Source: Candidatus Leptofilum gracile
GTDB taxonomy: Bacteria > Chloroflexota > Anaerolineae > Promineifilales > Promineifilaceae
Direction: 5' to 3'
Length of the DNA stretch: 64,000 bases
Assembly (NCBI GenBank): GCA_016713825.1
Contig: JADJOJ010000012.1
Location: 310,001-374,000, forward strand
A program made the position numbers and the translations under genes. Positions 42,703-52,634 of this stretch are shown piece after piece (the first letter of the stretch is position 1; each line of letters begins with the position of its first letter). The notes beneath the pieces are model-generated. The model was not told the DNA's origin and ran no database searches. It saw only the letters and a list, made by a program, of their open reading frames with translations.

Positions 42703-44613
42703 ATGGGCAAAATAATTGGGATCGATTTAGGAACTACAAACTCTGTTGCGGCCGTCATGGAAGGTGGCGAACCGGTTGTGATTTCCAGTGCAGAAGGCGG
42801 CCGTACCTTCCCCTCCATCGTGGCGATGAACACCAAGACGGGGGAACGCCTTGTCGGGCAGGTGGCCAAGCGCCAGGCCGTCATCAACCCGCTGAACACC
42901 GTCTTCTCTGTTAAGCGATTTATGGGGCGCAAATTTGATGACCCCGTGGTGCAGAAGGCGCTTAAATATGCACCCTACGAGGTGCGCAAAGCGCCAAATG
43001 GCGATGTGCGCGTGGTGATGAGCGACCGCGAATATTCCCCGCCGGAAGTTTCTGCCATGATTTTGCAAAAAATTAAAGCCGATGCCGAAGCGTATTTGGG
43101 CCAGCCGGTTACGCAAGCTGTCATCACGGTTCCTGCCTATTTTAATGACAGCCAACGTCAGGCCACCAAAGATGCTGGCAAGATTGCCGGTCTGGAAGTA
43201 ATGCGCATTGTTAACGAGCCAACTGCATCTTCTCTGGCATATGGCCTGGGCAGTAATGCCGATGAACTGATTGCCGTCTACGATTTGGGTGGTGGTACGT
43301 TTGATATCTCTATTTTGGAAGTAGGGGACGGCGTGTTTGAGGTGAAATCGACCAACGGGGACACCTTCCTGGGCGGCGATGACTTTGACCAGAAAATTAT
43401 TGATTGGGCTGCCGAACAGTTCAAGATGGATCAGGGGATTGATTTGCGCGTAGATCGCCCGGCGCTGCAACGTTTGCGCGAAGCGGCCGAAAAAGCCAAA
43501 ATCGAACTCTCTACAACCATGCAGACCGAGTTGAACCTGCCTTACATCACGGCCGATTCAACTGGCCCCAAGCATTTAAACCTCACCTTGTCGCGGGCTA
43601 AATTTGAGCAGCTAACCGATGAACTGGTAAAGCGTTCCATCGAGCCATGCCGTCAGGCGCTGAAAGATGCAGGAGTTTCCATTGGGGACATTACCCAGGT
43701 TGTATTGGTGGGTGGTATGACCCGTGTGCCTGCCATTCAGGAAGCGGTACGCAAATTCTTTGGCAAAGAGCCGCACAAAGGCGTGAACCCTGACGAGGTG
43801 GTGGGTATTGGCGCTGCCATTCAGGCCGGTGTGCTGGGCGGCGAGGTGAAGGATGTGCTGCTGCTGGACGTAACGCCGTTGACTCTGAGCATCGAGACGT
43901 TGGGTGGCGTGGCTACCCCGCTCATCGAACGCAATACCACAATCCCCACCAAGAAAAGCCAGGTATTCTCAACCGCTTCCGACAGCCAGACGCAGGTGGA
44001 GATTCACGTGACGCAAGGTGAGCGCCAGATGGCGGCGGATAACAAGAGCCTGGGCAAGTTCATTCTGGATGGCATTCCCCCGGCCCCGCGTGGTGTGCCG
44101 CAAATTGAGGTGACGTTTGACATCAACGCCGACGGTATTTTGAACGTGACGGCTGCTGATAAAGCAACCGGCAAGCAGCAAGCGATGCAGATTATTCCGT
44201 CTAGCGGTTTGTCTGATACGGAAATCGAGAAGATGGTGCAAGATGCGGAATCGCATGCGGCTGAGGATGAGGAACGGCGTAAGCAGGTTGAGGCGCGTAA
44301 TAAGGCGGATTCGGCCGTTTATTCTGCGGAGAAGTTCCTGGCGGATAATGGGGAGCAGATTCCTGAATCCTCCAAGGCCGCGATCCAGAGCCAGGTAGAT
44401 GCGGTGAAGGAAATTTTACAGGGAAATGGCGGTACGGATGCATTGGAAACGGCCGTTACCAACCTGCAAAACGTGCTCAATGAAGCTGGTGCTGCCATGT
44501 ACCAACAGCAAGGCCAGCCCAATGCCGCTGGTTCCGCTTCCGCCAATGGCGACCCCGGCGGCGATGCTGCTGGCGATGAAGATGTGATCGAAGGTGAGTT
44601 TAGCGACGCCTAA
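42703..44613 (+). CDS. dnaK: Molecular chaperone DnaK (Hsp70)
   Basis: A 636-residue Hsp70. The ATPase domain has IGIDLGTTNS, VITVPAYFNDSQRQA, VYDLGGGTFDISIL and VVLVGGMTRVPAI; the substrate domain begins around DVTPLTLSIETLGG and ends with a helical lid and an acidic tail. ATG 42703 is the family start, with an AAGGAA site; the earlier 42640 start would read through the hairpin. Only one exact ACGGCCGT is present, in the variable C-terminal lid. Confidence 0.97.
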   Translation: MGKIIGIDLGTTNSVAAVMEGGEPVVISSAEGGRTFPSIVAMNTKTGERLVGQVAKRQAVINPLNTVFSVKRFMGRKFDDPVVQKALKYAPYEVRKAPNGDVRVVMSDREYSPPEVSAMILQKIKADAEAYLGQPVTQAVITVPAYFNDSQRQATKDAGKIAGLEVMRIVNEPTASSLAYGLGSNADELIAVYDLGGGTFDISILEVGDGVFEVKSTNGDTFLGGDDFDQKIIDWAAEQFKMDQGIDLRVDRPALQRLREAAEKAKIELSTTMQTELNLPYITADSTGPKHLNLTLSRAKFEQLTDELVKRSIEPCRQALKDAGVSIGDITQVVLVGGMTRVPAIQEAVRKFFGKEPHKGVNPDEVVGIGAAIQAGVLGGEVKDVLLLDVTPLTLSIETLGGVATPLIERNTTIPTKKSQVFSTASDSQTQVEIHVTQGERQMAADNKSLGKFILDGIPPAPRGVPQIEVTFDINADGILNVTAADKATGKQQAMQIIPSSGLSDTEIEKMVQDAESHAAEDEERRKQVEARNKADSAVYSAEKFLADNGEQIPESSKAAIQSQVDAVKEILQGNGGTDALETAVTNLQNVLNEAGAAMYQQQGQPNAAGSASANGDPGGDAAGDEDVIEGEFSDA

Positions 44614-44640
44614 GCAATATCCGTGCATGAAGAATGGTTA

Positions 44641-44685
44641 CAGATTTCGCAGATGAATCCTGCCCGGATGCGTCTGCGAAATCTT
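44641..44685. repeat. Iterated-unit hairpin, CGCAGATT class
   Basis: CAGATTTCGCAGATGAATCC pairs with GGATGCGTCTGCGAAATCT in the 100-bp gap between dnaK and dnaJ, inside the operon. Confidence 0.75.
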
Positions 44686-44713
44686 TGATTTTTTGCTGTA
44701 AACAAGGACAGGC

Positions 44714-45862
44714 ATGGCCACACAACGAGATTTTTACGACGTACTGGGCGTTGGGCGCAGTGTATCGAAAGACGAAATCAAAAAAGCGTACCGCAAATTG
44801 GCGCGACAATACCATCCAGACGTCAACAAAGATGATGGCGCGGAGGATATGTTCAAGGAAATTCAGCGTGCCTACGAAGTGCTGTCTGATGAGCAAAAGC
44901 GCAATATGTACGATACCTATGGCCATGCCGGTGTGGAAAATGGCGCGGGTGGCTTTAGCGGTTTTGAAGGCGGTTTTGGCAATATCAGCGATATTTTCGA
45001 AGAGCTGTTTAACGCCGGGTTTGGCGGCGGTCGGCGGCGGCGGCGGGGGCCACGCCGTGGTGCCGATTTACGCGCCGATCTCTCGATTACTTTTGAAGAA
45101 GCCGTGTTTGGAGCAGATAAAGAGGTGGAGATTCGCCGCCCAGAGATGTGTTCCGTCTGTCGTGGCAGTGGGGCAAAACCAGGCAGCAATCCAATTCCGT
45201 GTACCACGTGTAATGGTTCAGGTGAAGTGCGCCGGGTGCAGCAATCGATCTTGGGCTCGTTTGTGAATGTAACAACCTGCTCGACCTGCCAGGGTACAGG
45301 CGAACTGATTCCAGATTTATGCCCCAATTGCAATGGCCAAAAGCAAGTGATGGAGGTGCGTAAGCTCAAAGTGAAGGTGCCCCCTGGCGTTGACAGCGAC
45401 ACCCAAATTCGCCTGACGGGTGAGGGTGGCCCTGGCCAGGATGGCGGCCCGCCCGGCAACCTGTTTGTGGTGATCGATGTGCGGCCGCATGAGTTTTTCA
45501 AGCGGCGTGGCGAGGACATTTATCTGGATTTGCATATCAACGTGGCGCAGGCGGCGTTGGGCGACAGCATTTTGGTGCCTACATTAGATGGTGATGAACC
45601 GCTGGATATTCCAGCAGGCACACAGCCGGGCAAAGTATTCCGCTTGCGGGGCAAGGGTGTGCCGCGGCTAGATCGGTCCGGTCGGGGCACGCCAATGGGG
45701 CGGGGTGACCAACATGTGCTCATTCAGGTGGCTGTGCCTACCAAGCTAACCGATGAGCAGAAAGAACTGTTTCAGGAGCTTTCGCGTACGCTTGGCAAGG
45801 AAGTTGTGCCGCGTGGGGATCGGGGTATCTGGGACCAACTGCGCAATGCGCTAGGATTTTAA
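44714..45862 (+). CDS. dnaJ: Co-chaperone DnaJ (Hsp40)
   Basis: A 382-residue type I J-protein. The J domain (about 4-70) has the HPD motif in ARQYHPDVNKD. A Gly/Phe-rich region follows (GGFSGFEGGFG), then a zinc-finger domain with four Cys pairs (CSVCRGSG, CTTCNGSG, CSTCQGTG, CPNCNGQ) and a C-terminal substrate domain. It stimulates DnaK ATPase. No exact ACGGCCGT octamer lies in the gene. Confidence 0.96.
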   Translation: MATQRDFYDVLGVGRSVSKDEIKKAYRKLARQYHPDVNKDDGAEDMFKEIQRAYEVLSDEQKRNMYDTYGHAGVENGAGGFSGFEGGFGNISDIFEELFNAGFGGGRRRRRGPRRGADLRADLSITFEEAVFGADKEVEIRRPEMCSVCRGSGAKPGSNPIPCTTCNGSGEVRRVQQSILGSFVNVTTCSTCQGTGELIPDLCPNCNGQKQVMEVRKLKVKVPPGVDSDTQIRLTGEGGPGQDGGPPGNLFVVIDVRPHEFFKRRGEDIYLDLHINVAQAALGDSILVPTLDGDEPLDIPAGTQPGKVFRLRGKGVPRLDRSGRGTPMGRGDQHVLIQVAVPTKLTDEQKELFQELSRTLGKEVVPRGDRGIWDQLRNALGF

Positions 45863-45866
45863 TTGA

Positions 45867-46796
45867 ATGAGCAGTTCATACTGGCTTGAGGTGAATGTTT
45901 TAACTGATGGGGAAGGGGCCGAGGCAGTGGCCGAAGCGCTACGGCCGTTTGCTTACAACGACGGCGTGGTGCTGGAACAATTGGGCGACGAATCGAATCC
46001 GGCTCATGATGCTTTGGAAACGGCCGTTACCGTCAAAATCTATTTGCCAGAAGACGAAGATACCCCGCAGCTGCGCCAGCGCATTGAGGAAATTTTGTAC
46101 CACATGGGGCGTTTGTACCCCATTCCCCCGCCAACTTTCCGGCAGCTTAAAGACGAAGATTGGGCCAACGCCTGGAAAGCCCATTACCATCCGTTTCGTA
46201 TAGGCAATAAGGTGTGGATACAGCCGAGCTGGGTGGAAGACGGCCGTAACGATGAAGGCGACTTTGCCCAACCCGATGATGTGGTGCTGGTACTTGATCC
46301 GGGTATGGCTTTTGGCACCGGGCTGCACCCTACCACGCAGATGTGCTTGCAAGCGCTAGAACAAACCGTGCAGCCCGGTAATTCGGTGCTGGATGTGGGT
46401 ACAGGCTCCGGCATTTTGGCCATTGCCGCCGTAAAGCTAGGGGCAGGGGCCGTGCGCGCCTTCGACAATGATCGGCTGGCGGTAGAAACCACGCGAAGCA
46501 ACGCCAGCCAAAACGGCATCGACCGCATCGAAACGCACCAGGGCATCCTGACGGATGTTCCTTTGTCGCAGTGGGACATTGTTGTGGTTAATATTTTGGC
46601 CCATGTGATTGTCGCCATGTTGGACAACGATCATTTGCTGGAGTATGTTGCCCCAGGCGGTAAGCTAATTTTGAGTGGCATTATCGAGGAGCAGCTGGGG
46701 GTGGTGGAAACGGCCGTTACGCAGGCAGGTGGTCGAATCAGCCAGAAAATTCAGGTACGTGATTGGGTTTGCCTCATCGTAACCCCCCAAGCCTAA
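45867..46796 (+). CDS. prmA: Ribosomal protein L11 methyltransferase PrmA
   Basis: A 309-residue SAM-dependent methyltransferase. An N-terminal substrate domain precedes the Rossmann domain with DPGMAFGTGLHPTTQMCL, VLDVGTGSGILAIAAVKLGA and VVNILAHVI, all typical of PrmA. It starts 4 nt after dnaJ and closes the heat-shock operon, an arrangement found in many bacteria. A strong terminator follows directly. Confidence 0.93.
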   Translation: MSSSYWLEVNVLTDGEGAEAVAEALRPFAYNDGVVLEQLGDESNPAHDALETAVTVKIYLPEDEDTPQLRQRIEEILYHMGRLYPIPPPTFRQLKDEDWANAWKAHYHPFRIGNKVWIQPSWVEDGRNDEGDFAQPDDVVLVLDPGMAFGTGLHPTTQMCLQALEQTVQPGNSVLDVGTGSGILAIAAVKLGAGAVRAFDNDRLAVETTRSNASQNGIDRIETHQGILTDVPLSQWDIVVVNILAHVIVAMLDNDHLLEYVAPGGKLILSGIIEEQLGVVETAVTQAGGRISQKIQVRDWVCLIVTPQA

Positions 46797-46827
46797 AAAA
46801 GCCCTGGCATTGCCAGGGCTTTTTTTT
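46795..46827. terminator. Bidirectional rho-independent terminator
   Basis: An A-run (46795-46800), the stem GCCCTGGC / GCCAGGGC (46801-46819 with its loop) and eight T (46820-46827). It lies between convergent prmA and infA and works for both strands. Confidence 0.95.
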
Positions 46828-46860
46828 AATTCATTCAGGTTTTAGGACAAAATGAAGTAG

Positions 46861-47094
46861 CTAACGCGCTTTATTGCGATGATACCGGTAGGTGATTCGC
46901 CCTCGTTCCAGGTCGTATGGGGTCATTTCAACCCGCACCCGGTCGCCCAACAAAATGCGGATGTAATATTTACGCATTCTGCCAGAAAGATAAGCCAGCA
47001 CTTTGTGCCCGTTATCCAGTTCAACCATAAATTGCGTATTGGGGAGCAGTTCGATGACTGTTCCTTCTACTTCTAGTTTTTCGTCTTTAGCCAT
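46861..47094 (-). CDS. infA: Translation initiation factor IF-1
   Basis: A 77-residue OB-fold protein (KLEVEGTVIELLPNTQFMVE, LSGRMRKYYIRILLGDRVRV, MTPYDLERGRITYRYH), slightly longer than the usual 72. It binds the ribosomal A site during initiation. It lies 63 nt after rpsA on the same strand and is probably co-transcribed, instead of sitting in the ribosomal protein operon as in many bacteria. Confidence 0.95.
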   Translation of the reverse strand: MAKDEKLEVEGTVIELLPNTQFMVELDNGHKVLAYLSGRMRKYYIRILLGDRVRVEMTPYDLERGRITYRYHRNKAR

Positions 47095-47157
47095 AAAAAT
47101 CCTTCTTTTGCCAGATCACTTTAGAGCTGACAAACCATTAGGGTTAACAGCGAACTG

Positions 47158-48432
47158 CTAACTTTCGTCTTCTTCGTCATCCTCATATTCGTCAGCTGCG
47201 TCTTCTTCTACAACTGTTTCAGCTATTGGTTCATCTTCGGTGGCAACGGCCGTTTCTTCATCCATCATTTCATCTTCAGCATCAGCCGCTTCGGTTGCCG
47301 CTTCTGCTTCAGCATCACGCAGGGCCATCCACTCAATTTGTTCGCTGGCGCTCACCGCCCGCAGGCTCAAGCCAATCCGCTGCCGTTCCGAGTCGATGCT
47401 GACGATACGAAGCAGATGGGTTTCCCCTTCATTCACCACCTCGCCAGCATTTTCTACCTGGCTGCGAGACAGCTGCGAAACGTGCAGCAACCCTTCAACG
47501 CCAGGTTCAATCTCTGCAAAAGCGCCGTAATCGACAATGCGCGTGATGGTACCTTCCACTAACTGGTTCTCTGTGTACCGTTTTTCTACGGTAGACCACG
47601 GGTTTTCCAGCAAGCGCTTGCGGCTTAAGCTAATGCGCTGAGAATCTTTGTTGATGTTTAGCACGTAAACTTCAATTTCATCACCCACTTTGACAACTTC
47701 GCGGGGATGAGCAATGCGGTACCAGGCCAGCTCAGAAATATGAACCAGACCGTCAGCACCGCCCAAATCGACAAAGATGCCAAAATCACGCAGGCCACTG
47801 ACGCGACCGGAGAGCGTGTCACCCTCTTTCAAATCTTTAAGAAGCTCTTTCTTGCGCTTGTCTTCCCACTCTTTTTGGGCATCCCGTTGTGAGAAGACCA
47901 GGCGACGGCGGCGACGATCAACTTCGATAACCTTTACCGGGACTTTTTCGCCGCGTAGTTTGGCCAGCTTTTGCTGACGCTGCCGGTCATTTAACCCACG
48001 CGATAACTCGCTGAGGTGTGAAGAAGGCACAAACCCGCGCAAACGGCCGAATGGAATAATCGCCCCACCCTTGTTGTACCCAATCACTTCCCCTTCCATG
48101 ATGTCGCCACTTTCCATCAACGCTTCAGCATCAATCCAGTCCTGGTTGAGCTGGGCAAGATGAATTGAGACATACAAACTGTCTGGGGCGTCTGTGTTGG
48201 TGACATAGACAGAAACCTCATCATTGATCTTCAAGGCTTCGCGTTCATCGGGTTCCAGTTTGCTCAAGTCGGAGGAGGGTACCAGCCCATCACGCTTTAG
48301 GCCCAGATCGATGATAACCCCCTGAGGAGTTACGGCCACGATGATGCCTTTACGAATATCGCCCACCTGTGGCTCTTCGTAATCGTGTTGGTCTAAAAGC
48401 TCTTCCATGAAATTTTTTTCATCATTGCTCAT
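47158..48432 (-). CDS. rpsA: 30S ribosomal protein S1
   Basis: A 424-residue protein with four S1/OB RNA-binding domains (about 22-90, 107-172, 195-265, 280-350) and a 60-residue highly acidic C-terminal tail (EDEMMDEETAVATEDE and further Glu/Asp). The four-domain form is typical of Gram-positive and Chloroflexota S1-like proteins, versus six in E. coli. It helps unfold mRNA at the ribosome. It has two consensus promoters upstream. Its only ACGGCCGT octamer falls in the acidic tail. Confidence 0.93.
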   Translation of the reverse strand: MSNDEKNFMEELLDQHDYEEPQVGDIRKGIIVAVTPQGVIIDLGLKRDGLVPSSDLSKLEPDEREALKINDEVSVYVTNTDAPDSLYVSIHLAQLNQDWIDAEALMESGDIMEGEVIGYNKGGAIIPFGRLRGFVPSSHLSELSRGLNDRQRQQKLAKLRGEKVPVKVIEVDRRRRRLVFSQRDAQKEWEDKRKKELLKDLKEGDTLSGRVSGLRDFGIFVDLGGADGLVHISELAWYRIAHPREVVKVGDEIEVYVLNINKDSQRISLSRKRLLENPWSTVEKRYTENQLVEGTITRIVDYGAFAEIEPGVEGLLHVSQLSRSQVENAGEVVNEGETHLLRIVSIDSERQRIGLSLRAVSASEQIEWMALRDAEAEAATEAADAEDEMMDEETAVATEDEPIAETVVEEDAADEYEDDEEDES

Positions 48433-48471
48433 ACGAGTTTCTTCTCTTTAAAAAAGGATTTGGATACGGCC

Positions 48472-48500
48472 ATTATAAACAAAAAATCGACCTAAGCGCA
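48472..48500 (-). promoter_or_regulatory. rpsA proximal promoter P2
   Basis: On the minus strand a TATAAT (48472-48477) is preceded by TTGCGC with an 18-nt spacer. It would give a leader of about 30 nt before the rpsA ATG at 48432. Confidence 0.55.
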
Positions 48501-48718
48501 ATTGTTTGTGAGGCATAGGCCGATGAGAATCGTCTCTATCAAATTGTCGTTTACGACGCGTTATTCGTGACAAAACTTGTCACCTAAATGGCAAAGCCAT
48601 TGGCGAAATACGTACAGATGAGTCACAATTTTTGCATCCTTTTTGACTCGATACGCACTCTACAGAATGTGCAATTGTAAAGCGACCTTATTCAGAAAAC
48701 TCAGCCAATATACCCAGG
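48478..48718 (-). other. Structured leader region of rpsA
   Basis: The stretch between P1 and P2 has no convincing gene. It contains adjacent hairpins, including AATGGC-TTT-GCCATT, GTGACAA-GTT-TTGTCAC and CGTCGT-AA-ACGACA. It could be an autoregulatory leader for S1 or a small RNA ending near P2. I do not recognise a known RNA family. Confidence 0.45.
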
Positions 48719-48724
48719 GACGGG

Positions 48725-48753
48725 ATTATAGCGGTTTGACCGAGGGTTGTCAA
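48725..48753 (-). promoter_or_regulatory. rpsA distal promoter P1, perfect consensus
   Basis: On the minus strand TTGACA (48748-48753), exactly 17 nt, TATAAT (48725-48730). Transcription should begin near 48718 and give an rpsA leader of about 285 nt. Confidence 0.85.
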
Positions 48754-48863
48754 TTGGGTGACGACTGGGTGACAGGAGAGAAATGGCGCGTTTCATTGGC
48801 AATCAATTGATTGTTGGTAAGATAAAGTTGTGACAAATATCACGAAAGCGGAACGAGGTTTTT

Positions 48864-49613
48864 ATGACGGTTCTTGAAGCGATCGATGTAACCAAACAGT
48901 ACAACATGGGCGAAGTCACGGTTTCGGCTTTGCAGAGCGTCTCGTTTGTGGTGACAAAGGGTGAGTTTGTGGCCGTAATGGGGCCGTCTGGGTCGGGGAA
49001 GAGCACGCTGCTGCATTTGCTGGGTGGGCTGGATGAGCCGACCTCAGGGGAAATCGCGTTGGCGGGGCACACCATCACGCGCCTGACGGATGATGAGGTA
49101 ACGGTGGTGCGGCGGCGCAAGGTGGGCTTTATCTTCCAATTTTACAATTTGGTGCCGACGCTGACGGCCGCTGAAAATGTTGGCTTGCCTTTGCTGATTG
49201 ACGGCCAAAAAATTGAAAAGCACAAGGAAAAGATTGAGAATTTATTGAAGATGGTGGGGTTAGCGGAGCGCAGCGGCCATAAGCCAGACCAGATGAGTGG
49301 GGGGCAGCAGCAGCGGGTGGCTATTGCCCGCGCCTTTGTGAATGATCCAGAGATTGTGCTGGCGGATGAGCCAACGGGGAATCTGGATTCAAAATCGGGG
49401 ACGGCGATTTTGGAGCTGCTGCGGGAGAGTGCGGCGATGCTGCACCAGACGATTGTGATGGTGACGCACGATCCGCGGGCGGCCAGTTATGCAGACCGGG
49501 TGGTGTTTTTGAAAGACGGCCGTATCGTCCAAAACCTCACTATCGCCGACAAAAACGGAGCCAGCGACGACATCCGCAGCATCATGCGGGTGATGCGGGA
49601 GCTGGAATTGTAA
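48864..49613 (+). CDS. ABC transporter ATP-binding protein, MacB/LolD type
   Basis: A 249-residue ATPase. Walker A is MGPSGSGKSTLLHLLGGLD; the Q-loop region is VGFIFQFYNLVPTLTA; the signature is MSGGQQQRVAIARAF; Walker B is EIVLADEPTGNLD; the switch His is in VMVTHDPRAA. The LDEPTSG linker is typical of LolD/MacB/FtsE-like exporters that pair with FtsX-type permeases. The permease gene follows after a heptamer hairpin. ATG 48864 has a GAGG site. Confidence 0.93.
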   Translation: MTVLEAIDVTKQYNMGEVTVSALQSVSFVVTKGEFVAVMGPSGSGKSTLLHLLGGLDEPTSGEIALAGHTITRLTDDEVTVVRRRKVGFIFQFYNLVPTLTAAENVGLPLLIDGQKIEKHKEKIENLLKMVGLAERSGHKPDQMSGGQQQRVAIARAFVNDPEIVLADEPTGNLDSKSGTAILELLRESAAMLHQTIVMVTHDPRAASYADRVVFLKDGRIVQNLTIADKNGASDDIRSIMRVMRELEL

Positions 49614-49614
49614 G

Positions 49615-49672
49615 AGGAGATTGGAGATTGGAGACTGGAGATTGATCCAGTCTCCAATCTCCAGTTTCCAGT
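49615..49672. repeat. Heptamer-repeat hairpin, GGAGATT class
   Basis: GGAGATT, GGAGATT, GGAGACT, GGAGATT, then TCCAGTCTCCAATCTCCAGT. It fills the gap between the ATPase and permease genes and is the same class as the in-gene element at 11155-11221. Confidence 0.85.
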
Positions 49673-49684
49673 TACCCCAAAATC

Positions 49685-52304
49685 ATGTTTCAATTACTTG
49701 GTTTTCAATTAAGCTTGCCCTGGCTAATGGTGCTGCGCAATTTGCGGGCGCGCTGGGTGCGCACCGTGCTGACGGCGGCGGGCATTGTGGTTGGCGTGGC
49801 GGCGATGGTGTCCGTAAACGCCACCAACAACAGCACCATCAACTCGATCAACCGCTTTTTTGACGAGGCGGCGGGCCAGAGTGATTTGGTGGTGCAAACG
49901 GCCGCTTCCGGCGAACGCTTCGACGAATCCATTTTGTCCACCGTGCGGCGGTACCCAGGCGTAGTGGCGGCTGCGCCCGGCATCGTGGGGGTGACCATCC
50001 CGGCAGACGAGGCCGATGGCTGGGAGGAGCAGTACGGCGCGGGCGGCAACATCGTGCCGGGCACCAATTTTTGGCTGATGGGGCGGGATTTGGCGGCGGA
50101 TGAGCTGATTCACACCTATGGTTTGGTAAACGGCCGTTTGCTAAACCCCAACGAAACCGCCTACAACCTGATGCTCGTAGAGGATTACGCCGCAGGAAAA
50201 GGGGATCGAGGTGGGCGAAGATTTTGCCATCCTCACGCCAACCAGCGGGGTGGTGGCGCTGCGCGTGGTGGGGCTGATTGCCAAAGAGGAGATAGGCATC
50301 AGCAACGAGGGGGTTTTGGGAATTACGGCCGTTTCCGTGGTGCAAGAGCTGTTTGGCGCAGCGGGCGAACTGGACCAGATTGAACTGATCGTGGACGATG
50401 AAATTGGCAGCAGCACGGCAGATCTGGATGCGTTCCGCGAGTCTCTGGCGGCGCGGCTGGGGCCGGAGTTTGAGGTGAAGCGGCCCGCCTCGCGCGGCGA
50501 ACTGGTGACCGACAGCCTGGCCAGCTACCAGCAGGGGCTTAACTTTTTCAGCGTGGTGAGCCTCTTCGTTGGCTCCTTCCTCATTTACAACGCCTTTGCC
50601 ATGACGGTGGTGGAGCGCACCCGCGAGATTGGCATGCTGCGGGCGGTGGGCACCACGCAGCGGCAAGTGATCAAAATCGTGCTGACGGAGGCGCTGCTGC
50701 TGGGCGTGGCTGGCTCGGTGCTGGGGGTGGGCTTTGGCCTGCTGTTGGCGCGGGGGCTGGTGGTGACGATGGGCAACTTTGCCGGGCAGACGGTAAACCA
50801 GGTGACCGCCACGCCGCAAAGTTTGCTCACCTCGGTGCTGGTGGGCGTGGTGGTCACGCTGGCGGCGGCGACGATTCCGGCACTGCAGGCGGCGCGGATT
50901 TCGCCGCTGCAGGCGCTGCGGGTGCAGGGCAATGTGGACGAGCGGCGCTGGCTGACGATGGGCCTCAAGTTTGGTCCGCTGACGGTGGTGGCGGCGATTT
51001 TGGTGTTGTATTACGTGCCGTTCCGCCAGTCGGTGGCGTTTTACATTGGCAGCGGCACTATTTTTGTGCTGCTGTTGGGGGCGACGTTGTGTATTCCGGT
51101 GTTGGCCAATGTGCTGGAGTGGGTGATACGGCCGTTTACCATCTTCCTCTTTGGCAACGAGGGGCGGCTGGGCAGCAGCAACATCAACCGGGCACGGGGG
51201 CGCACTGCGCTGACGGTGGCGGCGCTGATGGTGGGCATCAGCATGGTGGTGGGGATTAACGGGCTGACCAACAGCTTTGAGCAGGATATCGAGCAATGGC
51301 TGGACAGCGCCCTGGGCGGCGACCTGTTTGTACGCTCGCCGCTGCCGATGCAGCCAGATTTGGCCGCGCGACTGTTGGCTTTGCCGGAGGTAACGGCCGT
51401 TACCTCCTCCCGCATCGTCTCTTCCCGCCTGCTCACCGAAGCCGGGGATGATGAATTCTCTCTGTTTGTGGGCATCGACCCGGAAACGTACGAAACGGTG
51501 CGCGATTTGCGCATTCAGGAGGGGCCAGCTTTGCCAGGGCTGATGGCCCGGCTGCGCCAGGGAGATGCTGTCTACATCGGGGCGGATGTGGCCAATAAGT
51601 TTGAATTGGCGGTGGGCGATTCAATTACGCTGGAAACCCGGCGCGGGCGGCGCGCGTTTGAGATCGTGGCCATCGTCATGGATTTTGGCGCGGGCGAAAC
51701 GCCGTCGGTCACCGGGTCGCTGGGCGACATGCGGCGCTACTTTGGCGTCAACGACGTGAGCAGCTTTGCCGTCAAGCTGGCCGACGGCGCAGAGCTGGAC
51801 GCGGTGACCGACATCATCGAGAACCAGATTGGGCGGGGGCAAAATTTGGCGGTGGAGGGCAAGGCGTCGTTTGAGGCCAAGATTCGGGAAATTACGGGTG
51901 AAGCGTTTAGCCTGTTTGACGTGCTGGGGCTGATTGGTCTGGTAGTGGCGGCGCTGGGCGTGATTAACACGATGCTGATGAACGTGCTGGAGCGTACCCG
52001 CGAGCTGGGCGGTTTGCGCAGTTTGGGCATGAGCCGCCGCCAGGTGCGCCGCATGATTTTGGCCGAAGCGACGACGATGGGCTTCATCGGCGCGGTGTTT
52101 GGCGTGGGCTTTGGCGCGGTGCTGTCCGACGTGTTCATCATCGGGCTGCGCTCGATTGGCGGTTTTGTGATTGAGTCGGTGGTGCCGTGGGTGCCGATGA
52201 TTTACAGTTTCTTCCTGGCGTATCTGGTGGCTTTGCTGGCGGCGTGGTATCCGGCGGTGCGGGCCAGCCAGGTGAACATCATTTCGGCGATTAAGAACGA
52301 GTAG
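49685..52304 (+). CDS. FtsX/MacB-type ABC permease with two FtsX domains, frameshifted
   Basis: A permease of about 870 residues if one indel is corrected. The first frame (to about 50190) has an N-terminal helix (TVLTAAGIVVGVAAMVSV) and the start of an extracytoplasmic MacB-like domain. The second frame resumes with KGIEVGEDFAILTPTSG and contains two FtsX permease modules (VVERTREIGMLRAVGTTQRQ near 50610 and VLERTRELGGLRSLGMSRRQ near 51990), each with three helices. Removing one base at 50189-50193 gives a continuous protein (DYAQEKGIEVGED). It pairs with the ATPase upstream, probably for export of lipids, peptides or drugs. Either a sequencing error or a recent inactivation. Confidence 0.8.
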
Positions 52305-52409
52305 GGTTTAACGCAAAGGCGCGAAGGCGCAGAGAAAACCGCCTCGCATTTGTCATTCTGAATGGAGCGAAGCGCAATGAAGAATCCCAACCAAGTTGAA
52401 TGGGGTTCT

Positions 52410-52634
52410 CTTGCTGTGGCAGGCGTCTCGCCTTGCCACTTTCTTTGCCGGGCTGTATTGTGGGAATGCGGCAAAAGTTCGGGTGAGGAACGGCTACCAA
52501 ACTTCTGCTAAAATTCGAGGGTTCACATTTAAAAAGTAGGCGGCGCGGCTGCGCATACATGCGCCGACGCCGATGCCGCAGCCGGGGCGAGGTTTTGCGC
52601 TCGCCGAAGACTGCGCCACAGCGAAGGCCATTTT
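52410..52634. repeat. GC-rich composite repeat E1
   Basis: The left part has GCTGTGGCAGGCGTCTCGCC then GCCACTTTCTTTGCCGGGC; the right part has GCCGCAGCCGGGGCGAGG and GCGCTCGCCGAAGAC. About 100 bp of other sequence separate them. The right edge abuts the start of a small AT-rich gene. The whole gap 52305-52634 has no other gene. Confidence 0.7.

Noticed and set aside
44201..44546. Minus-strand open frames opposite the dnaK 3' end
   Set aside because: Antisense shadows of a strongly conserved gene.
49848..51296. Minus-strand open frame of 482 codons inside the permease gene
   Set aside because: Its composition is that of an antisense frame and the plus-strand FtsX motifs are clear.
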